A program made the position numbers and the translations under genes. This document shows positions 8,350 through 16,390 of a stretch of 64,000 nucleotides of DNA, piece by piece. Every line of letters begins with the position of its first letter. The first letter of the stretch is position 1. Location of the stretch: NCBI GenBank assembly GCA_963729325.1, contig CAVSNS010000022.1, forward strand, positions 1 to 64,000, written 5' to 3'. The stretch comes from JABCYV01 sp963729325. Its GTDB lineage: Bacteria > Acidobacteriota > Terriglobia > Terriglobales > Acidobacteriaceae. The notes under the pieces are model-generated. The model did no database searches, was not told where the DNA came from, and saw only the letters and a program-made list of their open reading frames with translations.

Positions 8350-11112
8350 GTGAACAACCGCTCTCAGTCGTGGAGAGAACTGAGCGTCCGAGCCAAGGTT
8401 TTTATTAGCCTGGTCGTGGCGATAGGCACCAGTGTGCTCCTGTATGGGGCCGTGAACCCGACCAGCAAGAACATCGCTCAATTCATTTGCTATCTGCTGA
8501 TCGCGATTCTGGCTTCACGTCTCAAAGTCAATCTGCCCGGGATCACGGGCACGATGTCGGTGAACTTCCTGTTCATTCTTCTTGGAGTGTTGGAGCTGAG
8601 TCTCACGGAGACCCTGGTTCTGGGAACTGCCGCTCTACTGATTCAATGTTTCTATCGAGATCGCCCCAGCGCACTCCAAGTGACATTCAATATCTGCGCC
8701 AGCGCGTTTTCTATCGCGGTGGCGTACGGCGTGTATCACTTTGCCCTGTCGCAAGGGCGAATAAAGAGTCATCCATCGTTATTGGTAATCGCGGCGTCCA
8801 CGTACTTCATCGCTAACACCGGTTCGATTGCCGGCGTGATAGCGCTCACCGAGCACAAGTCACTGAAGAAAATCTGGGTGCAGTGTTACTTCTGGTCCTT
8901 CCCCTACTACCTTGTGGGTGCGGGATTCGCTGGCACCTTGGGATGGTTCAACCGTACGTTCGGCTGGCAAACGTCGCTGCTGGTGGTGCCGGTCATATAC
9001 CTCTTCTACCGTTCGTACCGTCTCTACCTGGGAAAACTGGAGGACGAGAAGCGTCACGTGGAGGAGATGGCAAACCTGCACTTGCGGACCATCGAAGCGC
9101 TGGCCTTGGCCATTGAGGCCAAAGACCATACCACGCACGATCACCTGCAGCGAGTGCGCGTCTATGCCATTGAAGTTGCCAAAGAATTGGGAGTAACCCC
9201 AGAAGAGATGGAAGCTCTGCACGCGGCAGCGCTATTGCATGATATTGGAAAGCTTGCCGTGCCTGAGCACATCATCTCCAAGCCCGGACGCCTGACCCCA
9301 GAAGAATTCGAGAAGATGAAGATTCATCCGGTGGTCGGGGCGGAGATTTTAGAGCGGGTGCGATTCCCTTACCCGGTAGTGCCGATTGTGCGGGCGCACC
9401 ATGAGAAGTGGGACGGAACCGGATATCCGTTTGGCCTGAAAGCCACCGAGATCCCGATCGGAGCGCGCATCCTTTCGGCAGTGGACTACCTGGACGCGCT
9501 AGCATCCGACCGCCAGTACCGCCGCGCCTTACCGTTGGACGAAGTCGTTAGGCGTCTTTCTGACGAATCCGGGAAATCTTTTGATCCAAAAGTGGTGACG
9601 GTCTTACAAAAGCGATATCGTGACCTCGAAAAACTGGTCGAAGCCCATTTCGGACATGTGGCTCCATTGCGGCTCTCGACTGACGTAAAGGTGGAACACG
9701 GGGTCGCACCCGCCGCCGGCTTTGAAGACATTACGGTCAAAGATGCTCCAGGCCAGGAGGCTACTTTCCTCTCCTCTATTGCGGCTGCACGGCAGGAGGC
9801 CCAGACCCTTTTCGAACTGAGCCAGGACTTAGGGGCTTCGCTCAGCCTGGACGAAACCTTGTCGGTTTTCTCGGTGAAGCTTAGACGGCTTGTGCCTTAC
9901 GATGCCATCGCCATCTACGTCAAGCGTGGTGCGGAATTAGTTCCAGAGCATGTGAGCGGTGACAATTTCCGCTTGTTCTCGTCGCTTCGCATCCCGCTGG
10001 GCCAAGGACTCTCCGGCTGGGTGGCGGAGAACATGAAACCGATCATCAACGGAAATCCGTCGGTTGAGCCAGGATATCTGAACGATCCGACGAAATTCAG
10101 CACTTTGCGCTCGGCCATGGCGATCCCGCTGGAGGGGTTAGCCGGAGTAGTCGGCGTGCTCGCCCTTTACCACGCGGAGGTAGACGCATTCACTTCCGAT
10201 CACCTGCGAATTCTGTTGGCGATCAGTTCCAAGATGGCCCTGGCCATCGAAAACGCGCTGAAATACGAGCAAGCGGAGAGTTCCGCCACTACCGACTATC
10301 TCACGGGATTGCCGAACGCCCGGTCACTGTTTCTGCAACTCGACCGCGAGCTGGCGCGTTGCAAACGGGACAACTCGACTCTAATCGTGATGGTCAGCGA
10401 TATGGATGGTTTCAAGCAGATCAACGACCGCTTCGGTCATCTGGAGGGCAATCGTGTACTGCGCCTGTTCGCGCAGGCTTTAAAGGACAGCTGCCGCGAA
10501 TACGACTACGTGGCTCGGATGGGCGGCGACGAATTTGTGGTCGTAGCCCCCGGCCTGCCCGCGGACGCGGCTGCCAAGAAAGCCGAGCAATTGCGTGAAC
10601 TCGCCAAGCATGCCGGCAAAGAAGTCTGTAGCGAAGATATTCTTTCGCTGAGCGTAGGACAGGCGTCGTATCCCGGAGACGGACAGGATGCCGAAGGATT
10701 GCTCGCGGAAGCCGATCGCCGCATGTACCTGGAGAAACAGCGGCAACCCTCGCGAAAAAATCGCCGGCTCTATCCGCGGATGAAGTGCAGGGTCACGATT
10801 GAGTTGCAGCCCCACGATGAAGAAATCCCCGTCCTCGGTAATCTTATCGACGTCAGTCTGGGGGGCTGCTACGTGGAGACCAGCGCTATCTTGCCTCCTG
10901 GCTCCAAGCTTAAATTGGTTTTTTCCATCGACGATGGCAAGATGCAGGCTGAGGGCAGCGTGGTTCGAATCGATCCGGGATCGGGGATCGCGGTTCGGTT
11001 CAACGACATGAATCGCGAGGACCGCGAGAAAATGCACCGTGTGCTGGAGTTTGTGCACAATTCCACCATGTTCTACGACAACCGCTACTTCTCAAAACTG
11101 CTGAACCGTTGA
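8350..11112 (+). CDS. membrane HD-GYP / GAF / GGDEF / PilZ cyclic-di-GMP protein
   Basis: 920-residue protein with GTG start; AGGAG lies about 14 bases upstream. Residues about 15-235 form a multi-helix membrane sensor of MASE-like appearance. An HD-GYP phosphodiesterase follows (HD pair 297-298 in LLHDIGK, then HHEKWDGTGYP about 351-361), then a GAF domain (about 480-640), a GGDEF cyclase with intact GGDEF (725-729) and an inhibitory RxxD site (REYD, 716-719), and a C-terminal PilZ domain (about 804-915, with DVSLGGCYVE). So one polypeptide appears able to make, break and bind cyclic di-GMP. All catalytic motifs look intact; the net activity cannot be predicted. Confidence 0.93.
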   Translation: MNNRSQSWRELSVRAKVFISLVVAIGTSVLLYGAVNPTSKNIAQFICYLLIAILASRLKVNLPGITGTMSVNFLFILLGVLELSLTETLVLGTAALLIQCFYRDRPSALQVTFNICASAFSIAVAYGVYHFALSQGRIKSHPSLLVIAASTYFIANTGSIAGVIALTEHKSLKKIWVQCYFWSFPYYLVGAGFAGTLGWFNRTFGWQTSLLVVPVIYLFYRSYRLYLGKLEDEKRHVEEMANLHLRTIEALALAIEAKDHTTHDHLQRVRVYAIEVAKELGVTPEEMEALHAAALLHDIGKLAVPEHIISKPGRLTPEEFEKMKIHPVVGAEILERVRFPYPVVPIVRAHHEKWDGTGYPFGLKATEIPIGARILSAVDYLDALASDRQYRRALPLDEVVRRLSDESGKSFDPKVVTVLQKRYRDLEKLVEAHFGHVAPLRLSTDVKVEHGVAPAAGFEDITVKDAPGQEATFLSSIAAARQEAQTLFELSQDLGASLSLDETLSVFSVKLRRLVPYDAIAIYVKRGAELVPEHVSGDNFRLFSSLRIPLGQGLSGWVAENMKPIINGNPSVEPGYLNDPTKFSTLRSAMAIPLEGLAGVVGVLALYHAEVDAFTSDHLRILLAISSKMALAIENALKYEQAESSATTDYLTGLPNARSLFLQLDRELARCKRDNSTLIVMVSDMDGFKQINDRFGHLEGNRVLRLFAQALKDSCREYDYVARMGGDEFVVVAPGLPADAAAKKAEQLRELAKHAGKEVCSEDILSLSVGQASYPGDGQDAEGLLAEADRRMYLEKQRQPSRKNRRLYPRMKCRVTIELQPHDEEIPVLGNLIDVSLGGCYVETSAILPPGSKLKLVFSIDDGKMQAEGSVVRIDPGSGIAVRFNDMNREDREKMHRVLEFVHNSTMFYDNRYFSKLLNR

Positions 11113-11216
11113 TTCGCGAAGAAAGCGGCTCCCCCTTCGTTCTTGGTGGAACCATCCGCGTCCATCGGCAAGGGATGCGGGCGTTAGAATGTCCGCAGGT
11201 CGACGGCGATATTCGG

Positions 11217-11355
11217 TAGTGGCTCAGTTTAAGGTAGAAGCGAGCCGAACGTGCGATTATTGCGTCGCAAAGAACGCGACGCTTCGCGCGGCTCGCCTAG
11301 ATCCTTCACTGCGCAAAAAACGCTTGTTCAGGATGACAATCAAACTGAGCTACTG
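11217..11355. repeat. nested inverted-repeat element (MITE/REP-like)
   Basis: 139-bp non-coding element of three nested inverted repeats: outer 14-bp arms ending in GCTCAGTTT (11217-11230 with 11342-11355, two mismatches), middle perfect 8-bp GCGAGCCG / CGGCTCGC (11240-11247 with 11289-11296) and inner perfect 7-bp GCGTCGC / GCGACGC (11262-11268 with 11276-11282). Sits between the HD-GYP gene and the receiver gene. Mobile or extragenic palindromic origin is inferred. Confidence 0.6.
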
Positions 11356-11389
11356 CTCGATATTCCACGGGCTGTGAAAAGGGGGACGC

Positions 11390-11731
11390 ATGAAAGTCTT
11401 GGTGGTGGAGCCGGATGAAACCACTGTGAAAGCTACGGGAGTAATGCTTAACCGGCTGGGTTACGAAGTTGGGCTGGCGACAAATTGCGATGAGGCGTTT
11501 CGCATCTACTGCAATCAAGGGCCATATCATCTTGTTGTTATTGATCTGACATTTGTGCGCGGATCCAGCGCTGGCGGGGTTAAGTTTATCGATGCCATGC
11601 GGCAGAAGAATCCCCAACAGGATTACGCCTTTGTTACGGGGTCCTCGATTCTGCGAAGGCCATTCTCCTTGCAAGAACTGGACGATTTTATGGGTGGATT
11701 CCGCCGTCCTGCTGGCAGCCGCTTTGGATAA
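11390..11731 (+). CDS. stand-alone receiver-like protein, degenerate
   Basis: 113 residues resembling a response-regulator receiver domain. Acidic pocket in VVEPDE (residues 7-10), phospho-acceptor-like Asp52 in LVVIDL and the Thr of FVTGS are present. The invariant Lys of the KPF motif is Arg here (LRRPFS), and the region before it looks compressed. It may therefore be a pseudo-receiver. AAGGGGG precedes the ATG as a ribosome site. No output domain and no adjacent kinase. Confidence 0.7.
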   Translation: MKVLVVEPDETTVKATGVMLNRLGYEVGLATNCDEAFRIYCNQGPYHLVVIDLTFVRGSSAGGVKFIDAMRQKNPQQDYAFVTGSSILRRPFSLQELDDFMGGFRRPAGSRFG

Positions 11732-11800
11732 GGTCCACAGGCCCAGCTACTTGGCGAGGAGTTTCAGTTAACGAAGCCGGCTAGCAACCGCTCTCACAAT

Positions 11801-12373
11801 CTACTTTCGGCCGGGATGGAACTCCCCGCGGTTGGAGAATTGCGAGTAAGGCCATTCGTTCTTCTTGGTGGGCAACGTGGAAGAGGTAACGGGCGCAAGG
11901 GACGCCGGGTCGACTTCCCAATCCGCGGGAGCGGGATGAATGCACCAAACATTTCCAATCTGATCAAGCGCCAGCCCAACCAGCCAGTACTTATTCTCAG
12001 TTCCGAGCGGGACGCAGTTTGCCACGCGAGCAGTTGCGTGATTGCCACCGGGAAGATCGTCCAGCCGCACCGGCGTTCCTGGCTCCAGAGGGCATGGAAG
12101 GCGCACTCCGCAGCCGTGTGGGTTCACGACCAGAGTGTGGCAGCTTTCTGAGAGCTGTGTGGCCGGATCCAAACTGGTCACGCGAAGCGGGATTTGAGCT
12201 CGAACGCGTGTGCGGCGAGTCGGTGTATCGTGCGATTTTGCGGTTGATTCCATATTGCGGGGCTTGTTCAAGATTTTACGTGCGAAATTCTGATTGGCGT
12301 TGATCTCGCTGGCAGAAACGGACACCAAAGTAACGGAGGCGTCGCCCTTCAACTGTAATGCCGGCGAGCTCAA
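11801..12373 (-). CDS. PilZ-like domain protein
   Basis: Up to 190 residues; an internal Met (start at about 12253, MESTAKSH) would give 150 and place the PilZ-type start TRRTRVRAQIPLRV near the N-terminus, so the true start is uncertain. A basic Arg cluster followed by NPHGCGVRLPCPLEPGTPV resembles the N/DxSxxG part of PilZ, suggesting cyclic-di-GMP or related ligand binding, with non-canonical spacing. Lies 55 bp downstream of the radical SAM gene on the same strand, so it could be the last gene of that operon. Confidence 0.6.
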   Translation of the reverse strand: MSSPALQLKGDASVTLVSVSASEINANQNFARKILNKPRNMESTAKSHDTPTRRTRVRAQIPLRVTSLDPATQLSESCHTLVVNPHGCGVRLPCPLEPGTPVRLDDLPGGNHATARVANCVPLGTENKYWLVGLALDQIGNVWCIHPAPADWEVDPASLAPVTSSTLPTKKNEWPYSQFSNRGEFHPGRK

Positions 12374-12428
12374 GGGCTGGGGGTGACCTTCCCGATTTCG
12401 GTCGCCTCAGGAAGACTCTTCGCGCCTT

Positions 12429-13523
12429 TTAAATGGCGACCAGCTGAATTTGAATGAGCGGACCGGAACTATTTGCTCGGGCCTTGCGGAGCATGTTCGC
12501 GGAGGGAATGCCGGTGCGATGGAACGACTTCTCGCAATCCGCGGTCGAGGGCCCGCGCATGCTGCCTTCCATGTAGGCAAGACCGGGACAGCGAGTGCAG
12601 GTGCCAACATGGCTACAAGTCGAGCATACGGGTAGGTCTTTAGCGCGAATCGAGCGAACCTCATGCAAGGCCGGCGAATCGCGCCAGATGTCGATGAATT
12701 TCTGTTTTCGTACATTGCCACTGGGCAGGGGAAACTGCACGCAGGGAAAAACGTCGCCATAGGGAGTGATGTAGGCCGCTGTGTGACCGGCACTGCAAGG
12801 ATATCCGTCCATGATACCCTCGTCGGGCGGGGGCGGGGGGGCACAAAATTTTTCTACGTTTCCCACGAGGCCCGGATTGTGAAAAACTGCATTCAACTCT
12901 GAACCAGGAATACGCAAACTGAGGATTGAAGTGTCTCCATCCATCTTCGGAGTGATCGTCGGATCCAAAGTGTAGGTAACCCCGAGCTCGCGGGCCAGTG
13001 CCTGCACTCCTGCATGGTCGCGGCTGTTGGCCGTCATCAGAACATTAGCGATCACAACCTTCAAGCCCTGTAATTTCAGAAAGCGAATCGCTTCCACACT
13101 CCGCTTCAGCGAGCCCGGTAGTTTAGTGATAGCGTCATGCACTTCGGAGCGGTGGGAGTAGATGCTGATTTGTATGTTCTCGACTCCCAACTCCACCATC
13201 CGTTTGGCTTCACGCTGGCGGATCATCACGCCGTTGGTCTTGATTCTGACATTGAAGCGCAGGCGACGGGCATATTCCAGAATGTCGAAAAAGTCGCGTC
13301 GCATCAGCACTTCCCCGCCACTGAGGGTCAGAAAAAAAGTGCCTGCCTCGGCCAGTTGATCCAGCACGTCTTCGATCTCGGCGGTGCTCATTTCGCCGTG
13401 ATCGTCGTGATCCAGATAGCAGTGAACGCAGCGTTCGTTGCAACGGTACGTTACGTCCAGATGGATGGCGAGAGGAACACCCAGTTCCATGGCCCGCTGA
13501 TTCATCTGCTGCATGAGACTCAT
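12429..13523 (-). CDS. radical SAM / SPASM peptide-modifying enzyme (PqqE-like)
   Basis: 364 residues from ATG 13523, chosen because it overlaps the PqqD stop as ATGA. The radical SAM cluster CxxxCxxC is Cys28-Cys32-Cys35 (YRCNERCVHCYLDH). The C-terminal SPASM region has CSAGHTAAYITPYGDVFPC followed by VCSTCSHVGTCTRC and a final Cys in TADC, ligands for auxiliary Fe-S clusters. Enzymes of this class install C-C, C-S or C-O crosslinks in ribosomal peptides. Coupling to a PqqD-like gene immediately upstream points to a peptide substrate; the best candidate is encoded at 17648-17827. The chemistry is not determinable from sequence. Confidence 0.9.
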   Translation of the reverse strand: MSLMQQMNQRAMELGVPLAIHLDVTYRCNERCVHCYLDHDDHGEMSTAEIEDVLDQLAEAGTFFLTLSGGEVLMRRDFFDILEYARRLRFNVRIKTNGVMIRQREAKRMVELGVENIQISIYSHRSEVHDAITKLPGSLKRSVEAIRFLKLQGLKVVIANVLMTANSRDHAGVQALARELGVTYTLDPTITPKMDGDTSILSLRIPGSELNAVFHNPGLVGNVEKFCAPPPPPDEGIMDGYPCSAGHTAAYITPYGDVFPCVQFPLPSGNVRKQKFIDIWRDSPALHEVRSIRAKDLPVCSTCSHVGTCTRCPGLAYMEGSMRGPSTADCEKSFHRTGIPSANMLRKARANSSGPLIQIQLVAI

Positions 13524-13834
13524 GCTGTCTCCCTGGACCCAGTACATGGATCATCGATCGGACGATCCGAAACCAGCAAAATGCCGTGGGGGGAAAGCTC
13601 TTCGACGAATCGCTCGGCGTCGCGGAGTGCCACGCCGGGTTCGACCTCGAACTGCTCGATGACGCCGCCTACGATTTCGGAAAGTGGAGTGCGGCCGTCT
13701 GCCGACTGCCAGATGGCGGTGGCCACCTCATTCAGGGTGAAGAAGGTGGAGTCCACGGCGGACATGATCATCATCTCTCCGCCCAGCATTCGAGCGGCAA
13801 TGGCGGAACTGCGGGCAATGTATTTATTACTCAT
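13520..13834 (-). CDS. PqqD-like peptide chaperone (RiPP recognition element)
   Basis: 104 residues from ATG 13834 (MSNKYIARSSAIAARML). PqqD-type winged-helix pattern: FTLNEVATAIWQSADGRTPLSEIV followed by an acidic helix (VALRDAERFVEELSPHGILLV; both shown in part). PqqD domains bind leader peptides and present them to radical SAM enzymes. The start overlaps the stop of the displaced 3' end of the kinase gene (ATGA at 13834-13831), and its own stop overlaps the radical SAM start, so the three were translationally coupled before the transposon insertion. An upstream in-frame start at 13849 is less likely. Confidence 0.85.
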   Translation of the reverse strand: MSNKYIARSSAIAARMLGGEMMIMSAVDSTFFTLNEVATAIWQSADGRTPLSEIVGGVIEQFEVEPGVALRDAERFVEELSPHGILLVSDRPIDDPCTGSRETA

Positions 13835-13940
13835 TGGATCAAGTCCCAAACCCGCTGGTCAGGAACGAACGTCAGCCGCCTTACCATAACACTTTCGACG
13901 AACTCACAGGCGGAGCGAAAAAGCATTTTGACCAACTTCG
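13831..13940 (-). pseudogene. displaced 3' end of the HprK-related kinase gene
   Basis: From the transposon edge the minus strand reads, in the correct frame, VKMLFRSACEFVESV... and ends FVPDQRVWDLIQ-stop, the C-terminus missing from the kinase fragment at 16373-17104. Joined at the 8-bp target site (CGAAGTTG on this strand; copies at 13933-13940 and 16400-16407) it adds 33 residues, giving a 268-residue kinase. The stop TGA (13833-13831) overlaps the PqqD ATG. Confidence 0.9.
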
Positions 13941-13966
13941 GGTAGTGGGCTAATTCTGTGTTGCTG
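13941..13966 (+). repeat. left terminal inverted repeat of transposon
   Basis: Begins GGTAGTGGGCTAATTC and continues to 13966; matches the right end at 24 of 26 positions (differences at positions 5 and 17). Confidence 0.9.
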
Positions 13967-13986
13967 CGTCAAATCTTTCCGTCATT

Positions 13987-14166
13987 CTAGGCCGAGGGTG
14001 AAATTAGATCCCAAGGCACATCTCTGTGCAGAACGAATACACCCTTTGTGCTCTTAACATCAGCGACTTTCTTCTGAGGGTCAACTTTGGTTACTACATA
14101 TGTTCCGGCGTATTTTGGATCTTTGACAAGGACCGTATCGCCCACTTTTGGTGTTTGGGTCGGCAT
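13987..14166 (-). CDS. 59-aa KOW/SH3-like small protein (transposon passenger)
   Basis: 59 residues starting MPTQTPKVGDTVLVKDPKYA and continuing with a GTYVVTKVD strand pair, then PSA at the end. The VGDTVLVKDP...GTYVV pattern resembles a KOW or SH3-like beta-barrel. It lies just inside the left end of the transposon and on the transposase strand, so it is cargo or an accessory transposition protein. No homologue recognised; reading frame is clean and has low hydrophobicity. Confidence 0.55.
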   Translation of the reverse strand: MPTQTPKVGDTVLVKDPKYAGTYVVTKVDPQKKVADVKSTKGVFVLHRDVPWDLISPSA

Positions 14167-14270
14167 GCAAATAGTTTCCCATAGCCCCGTTTACATTGCC
14201 AGTCGGTGGGATTTCAAACTACACCACTACCAGACTGCGCAGGACTTGACTGTCCGGATTACGATTGGGA

Positions 14271-14597
14271 ATGACCACACAGACTCGGAAGTTCATCGAA
14301 CTGGCCGACATCCTTGGGATGCGCTTCGATTGCAGGAAGTGCCGCGCCAGCCTATCGCTGCCGATGGAGAAAAGCCCAAGCCCACCCAGCGACTGCCCGA
14401 ATTGCGGCTGCGACTGGACGGAGATGCCCGACGGGACTGACCACAAAGAGGAATTCCAAGTGCTGTCGGACGCGCTGGCAGCAGTTTCCCGCTTGCATCT
14501 CGGTTGTGCGTTCACGCTCGAAATTAAGCCTGAGCCGCAAGCAATTCCCCCATCTCCCACACGTGATCCGTTAGTCCACTCTGCATCGCAGGCGTGA
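14271..14597 (+). CDS. zinc-ribbon-like small protein (transposon passenger)
   Basis: 108 residues from ATG 14271 (a TTG two codons earlier is possible). Two CxxC pairs, FDCRKCRA and DCPNCGCDW, form a probable zinc ribbon at about residues 20-50, followed by a helical stretch (FQVLSDALAAVSRLHLG). Its 3' end overlaps the convergent transposase gene by 74 bp, so the last 25 residues may be incidental. Unknown function. Confidence 0.5.
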   Translation: MTTQTRKFIELADILGMRFDCRKCRASLSLPMEKSPSPPSDCPNCGCDWTEMPDGTDHKEEFQVLSDALAAVSRLHLGCAFTLEIKPEPQAIPPSPTRDPLVHSASQA

Positions 14598-15480
14598 CGC
14601 GCAGAGTTTGATGAACGCGGCAGAAGTTGTACCAAGCGAAGTACAGAGTCACCGCAGCCTTGAGGTTATCGAGCTTCTTAGAGAACGCATTGGTAAGCCG
14701 TGTAAAACGACGCACGTGCATACGCAGACTCAAATTCGACCGCTCGATATGAGACGTGCTGATATGTGCGGGATCGGGCCGTCCATCGCGGACTTTGGAT
14801 ATAACCTCCGTGATGTGTCCTGGGGAGTACCGCTCATTCCCATGCTGGCCGTAGTCTCCGAAGAGCTTTACAAGCTGCGCGAAGTCCACAGTTCCGCCGA
14901 ACACGTCCTCGACTCCCCGCTCGTAGAAGTGAAAGCCATCAGTGGTCAACTGGAATCGGCCCGCTGCAAGGCGCTTCTGCAAGCCGGAGAGAAATGCCAT
15001 CGTGGTTTCGCGGGTGCGCTTCCCGATCTCGAAACAAGGGATCAGTTTTGTTTCCGGGTCAAGCGCGATGAAAATCCACTGGTCACCAAGTTCGGCGGGG
15101 TCGCCGCTGCGAACGTGCCGCGCCTTCTTGCCCACGTAGCACCAGAGTTCATCGCACTGCACGTAATTGGCTTTAACTCCGCGAACCTTGGAATCGAGAA
15201 CACGCTGCGCATTCGCCGCTGCCGTCACCATAAGAGACAAAATCGTGTTCTTGTGCAATCCTGTGAAACGCGAGATGGCGCGAATACTCATTCCCTCAAG
15301 CATGAGGGACAGGGCTTTTGCCGCAGTCTCGGGATCGGTGTGGTGGGAGCCGAACGCCTTAGGGCTAGTGGGATCGGCAAAGGTCGCGTGGCAAGAATTG
15401 CAGCGCCAGCGTTGAATGCGGCGCTTACCGAAGTACCCGAACTTTTTGCAGGTTTGGTGCTGGCACTTGAGGCAGGTCAT
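14524..15480 (-). CDS. IS1-type transposase
   Basis: 318 residues from ATG 15478-15480, chosen because GGAG lies 7 bases upstream and it starts at the family N-terminus MTCLKCQHQTCKKFG. The N-terminal zinc-binding motif (CLKCQ...CNSCHA) and helix-turn-helix (MSIRAISRFTGLHKNTI) are followed by DDE residues: Asp in QCDELWCYVGKK, Asp in LTTDGFHFY and Glu in HIERSNLSLR, then the typical ALYFAWYN-like end (TLYFAWYNFCRVH). Central gene of the 2459-bp transposon. No frameshift is needed for a full-length product, unlike IS1 itself. Confidence 0.9.
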   Translation of the reverse strand: MTCLKCQHQTCKKFGYFGKRRIQRWRCNSCHATFADPTSPKAFGSHHTDPETAAKALSLMLEGMSIRAISRFTGLHKNTILSLMVTAAANAQRVLDSKVRGVKANYVQCDELWCYVGKKARHVRSGDPAELGDQWIFIALDPETKLIPCFEIGKRTRETTMAFLSGLQKRLAAGRFQLTTDGFHFYERGVEDVFGGTVDFAQLVKLFGDYGQHGNERYSPGHITEVISKVRDGRPDPAHISTSHIERSNLSLRMHVRRFTRLTNAFSKKLDNLKAAVTLYFAWYNFCRVHQTLRVTPAMQSGLTDHVWEMGELLAAQA

Positions 15481-15618
15481 GGGGTTTCTCCGCTTGCGTT
15501 CTGCGGAGAAACCAGCCAAAATAGCTTTGGGTCTGAGGCGTGGGTCACTCCGCGCTTTGGATTAGCCCCGCAACCTGTTTGCGCAGGAAGCGGGGCACTG
15601 ATTGTTAAGGGTTATGGG

Positions 15619-15693
15619 TTATCCCGGTGGCACAACGGTAATTTCCACCGTGGGCCCCTGAGCAGTGAATCGAACAACGATCACGATTTTCAC
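15619..15693 (-). CDS. possible 24-aa peptide (transposon)
   Basis: GTG start four bases after a strong AGGAG site, reading KIVIVVRFTAQGPTVEITVV then PPG and stop. Very short, so support is only the good ribosome site and the amphipathic pattern. Confidence 0.25.
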   Translation of the reverse strand: MKIVIVVRFTAQGPTVEITVVPPG

Positions 15694-15759
15694 TGTTCTC
15701 CTTTCTCAAGAAAACGCTCTGCGCTCGAATCGCAGGGCGTTTCGCATTTGCGTCCAAAG

Positions 15760-16167
15760 TCATTTCGCGTTTCTCGGGGCGATGATCTGATCCGGAACCG
15801 GGCAATATCTTCCAACTTCACATTCGTAAAGCTGGCGGCTCTTTGTGAGTCGCTTGAGGGCGCTATGAATGACTGCCAGCGGGTTCGAGTATCGGCTCAG
15901 GTCGTATCCCGCCAGCGCAAGATTATTTCTTATATCCGTTGGGCTCATGGGCACGGGGGCCATGCGGACGGCGGTGAGCACGATTTCCTGAAACCCAACA
16001 ATATCGGCCTGGGCGTGGTGAAAAAGATTCCTAGAAGTCGTGATCGCCAGGGACTTTACGAGCTGCTGAAGTCTTACAACTTCCATAGTCCAGTGATCGC
16101 GTTGTCTGATCGCAGAAAGAAGTTCCTCTCGGGCAGCGTTCAAAGCGTCATTGTATACATAGGCCAT
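15760..16167 (-). CDS. 135-aa coiled-coil / winged-helix-like protein (transposon passenger)
   Basis: 135 residues. The first 60 are helical and charged (NAAREELLSAIRQRDHWTME, then LQQLVKSL), probably a coiled coil. The second half looks like a winged helix: TPTDIRNNLALAGYDL-type segment (actual MSPTDIRNNLALAGYDL), then NPLAVIHSALKRLTKSRQLYE. Could regulate transposition or bind DNA. Divergent from the 67-aa gene, 19 bp between starts. Confidence 0.6.
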   Translation of the reverse strand: MAYVYNDALNAAREELLSAIRQRDHWTMEVVRLQQLVKSLAITTSRNLFHHAQADIVGFQEIVLTAVRMAPVPMSPTDIRNNLALAGYDLSRYSNPLAVIHSALKRLTKSRQLYECEVGRYCPVPDQIIAPRNAK

Positions 16168-16186
16168 AAACTACAGCGAGGATATT

Positions 16187-16390
16187 ATGCAATTGCATAA
16201 AAGTCAAGTAAATTCTGCAAAAGGAGTGGCCAAGCCTAGCTCATGGGATGAGGCGATACAAGAGGCTGAGCGGAAACTCCGAACTTCCACGACAAGAACC
16301 AAGCAGTTAGAAGCTGCCATTCGGACTTTTAGGGCACACAAGAGCAGCGGTTTGCCTTGGCCTCGCACAAAATCAGCAACACGGAATTAG
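16187..16390 (+). CDS. 67-aa coiled small protein (transposon passenger)
   Basis: 67 residues, helical, with SSWDEAIQEAERKLRTSTTR and ending GLPWPRTKSATRN. A GAGGATATT ribosome site precedes the ATG. The last codons lie inside the right terminal inverted repeat. Unknown function; divergent from the 135-aa gene, so they may share a promoter region. Confidence 0.5.
   Translation: MQLHKSQVNSAKGVAKPSSWDEAIQEAERKLRTSTTRTKQLEAAIRTFRAHKSSGLPWPRTKSATRN

Noticed and set aside
8145..8357. 70-codon minus-strand frame in the intergenic region
   Set aside because: Overlaps the HD-GYP start, no ribosome site or recognisable motif.
14608..16200. 530-codon open frame on the plus strand
   Set aside because: Antisense to the IS1-type transposase and the 135-aa gene, both with recognisable motifs; composition shows no domain.
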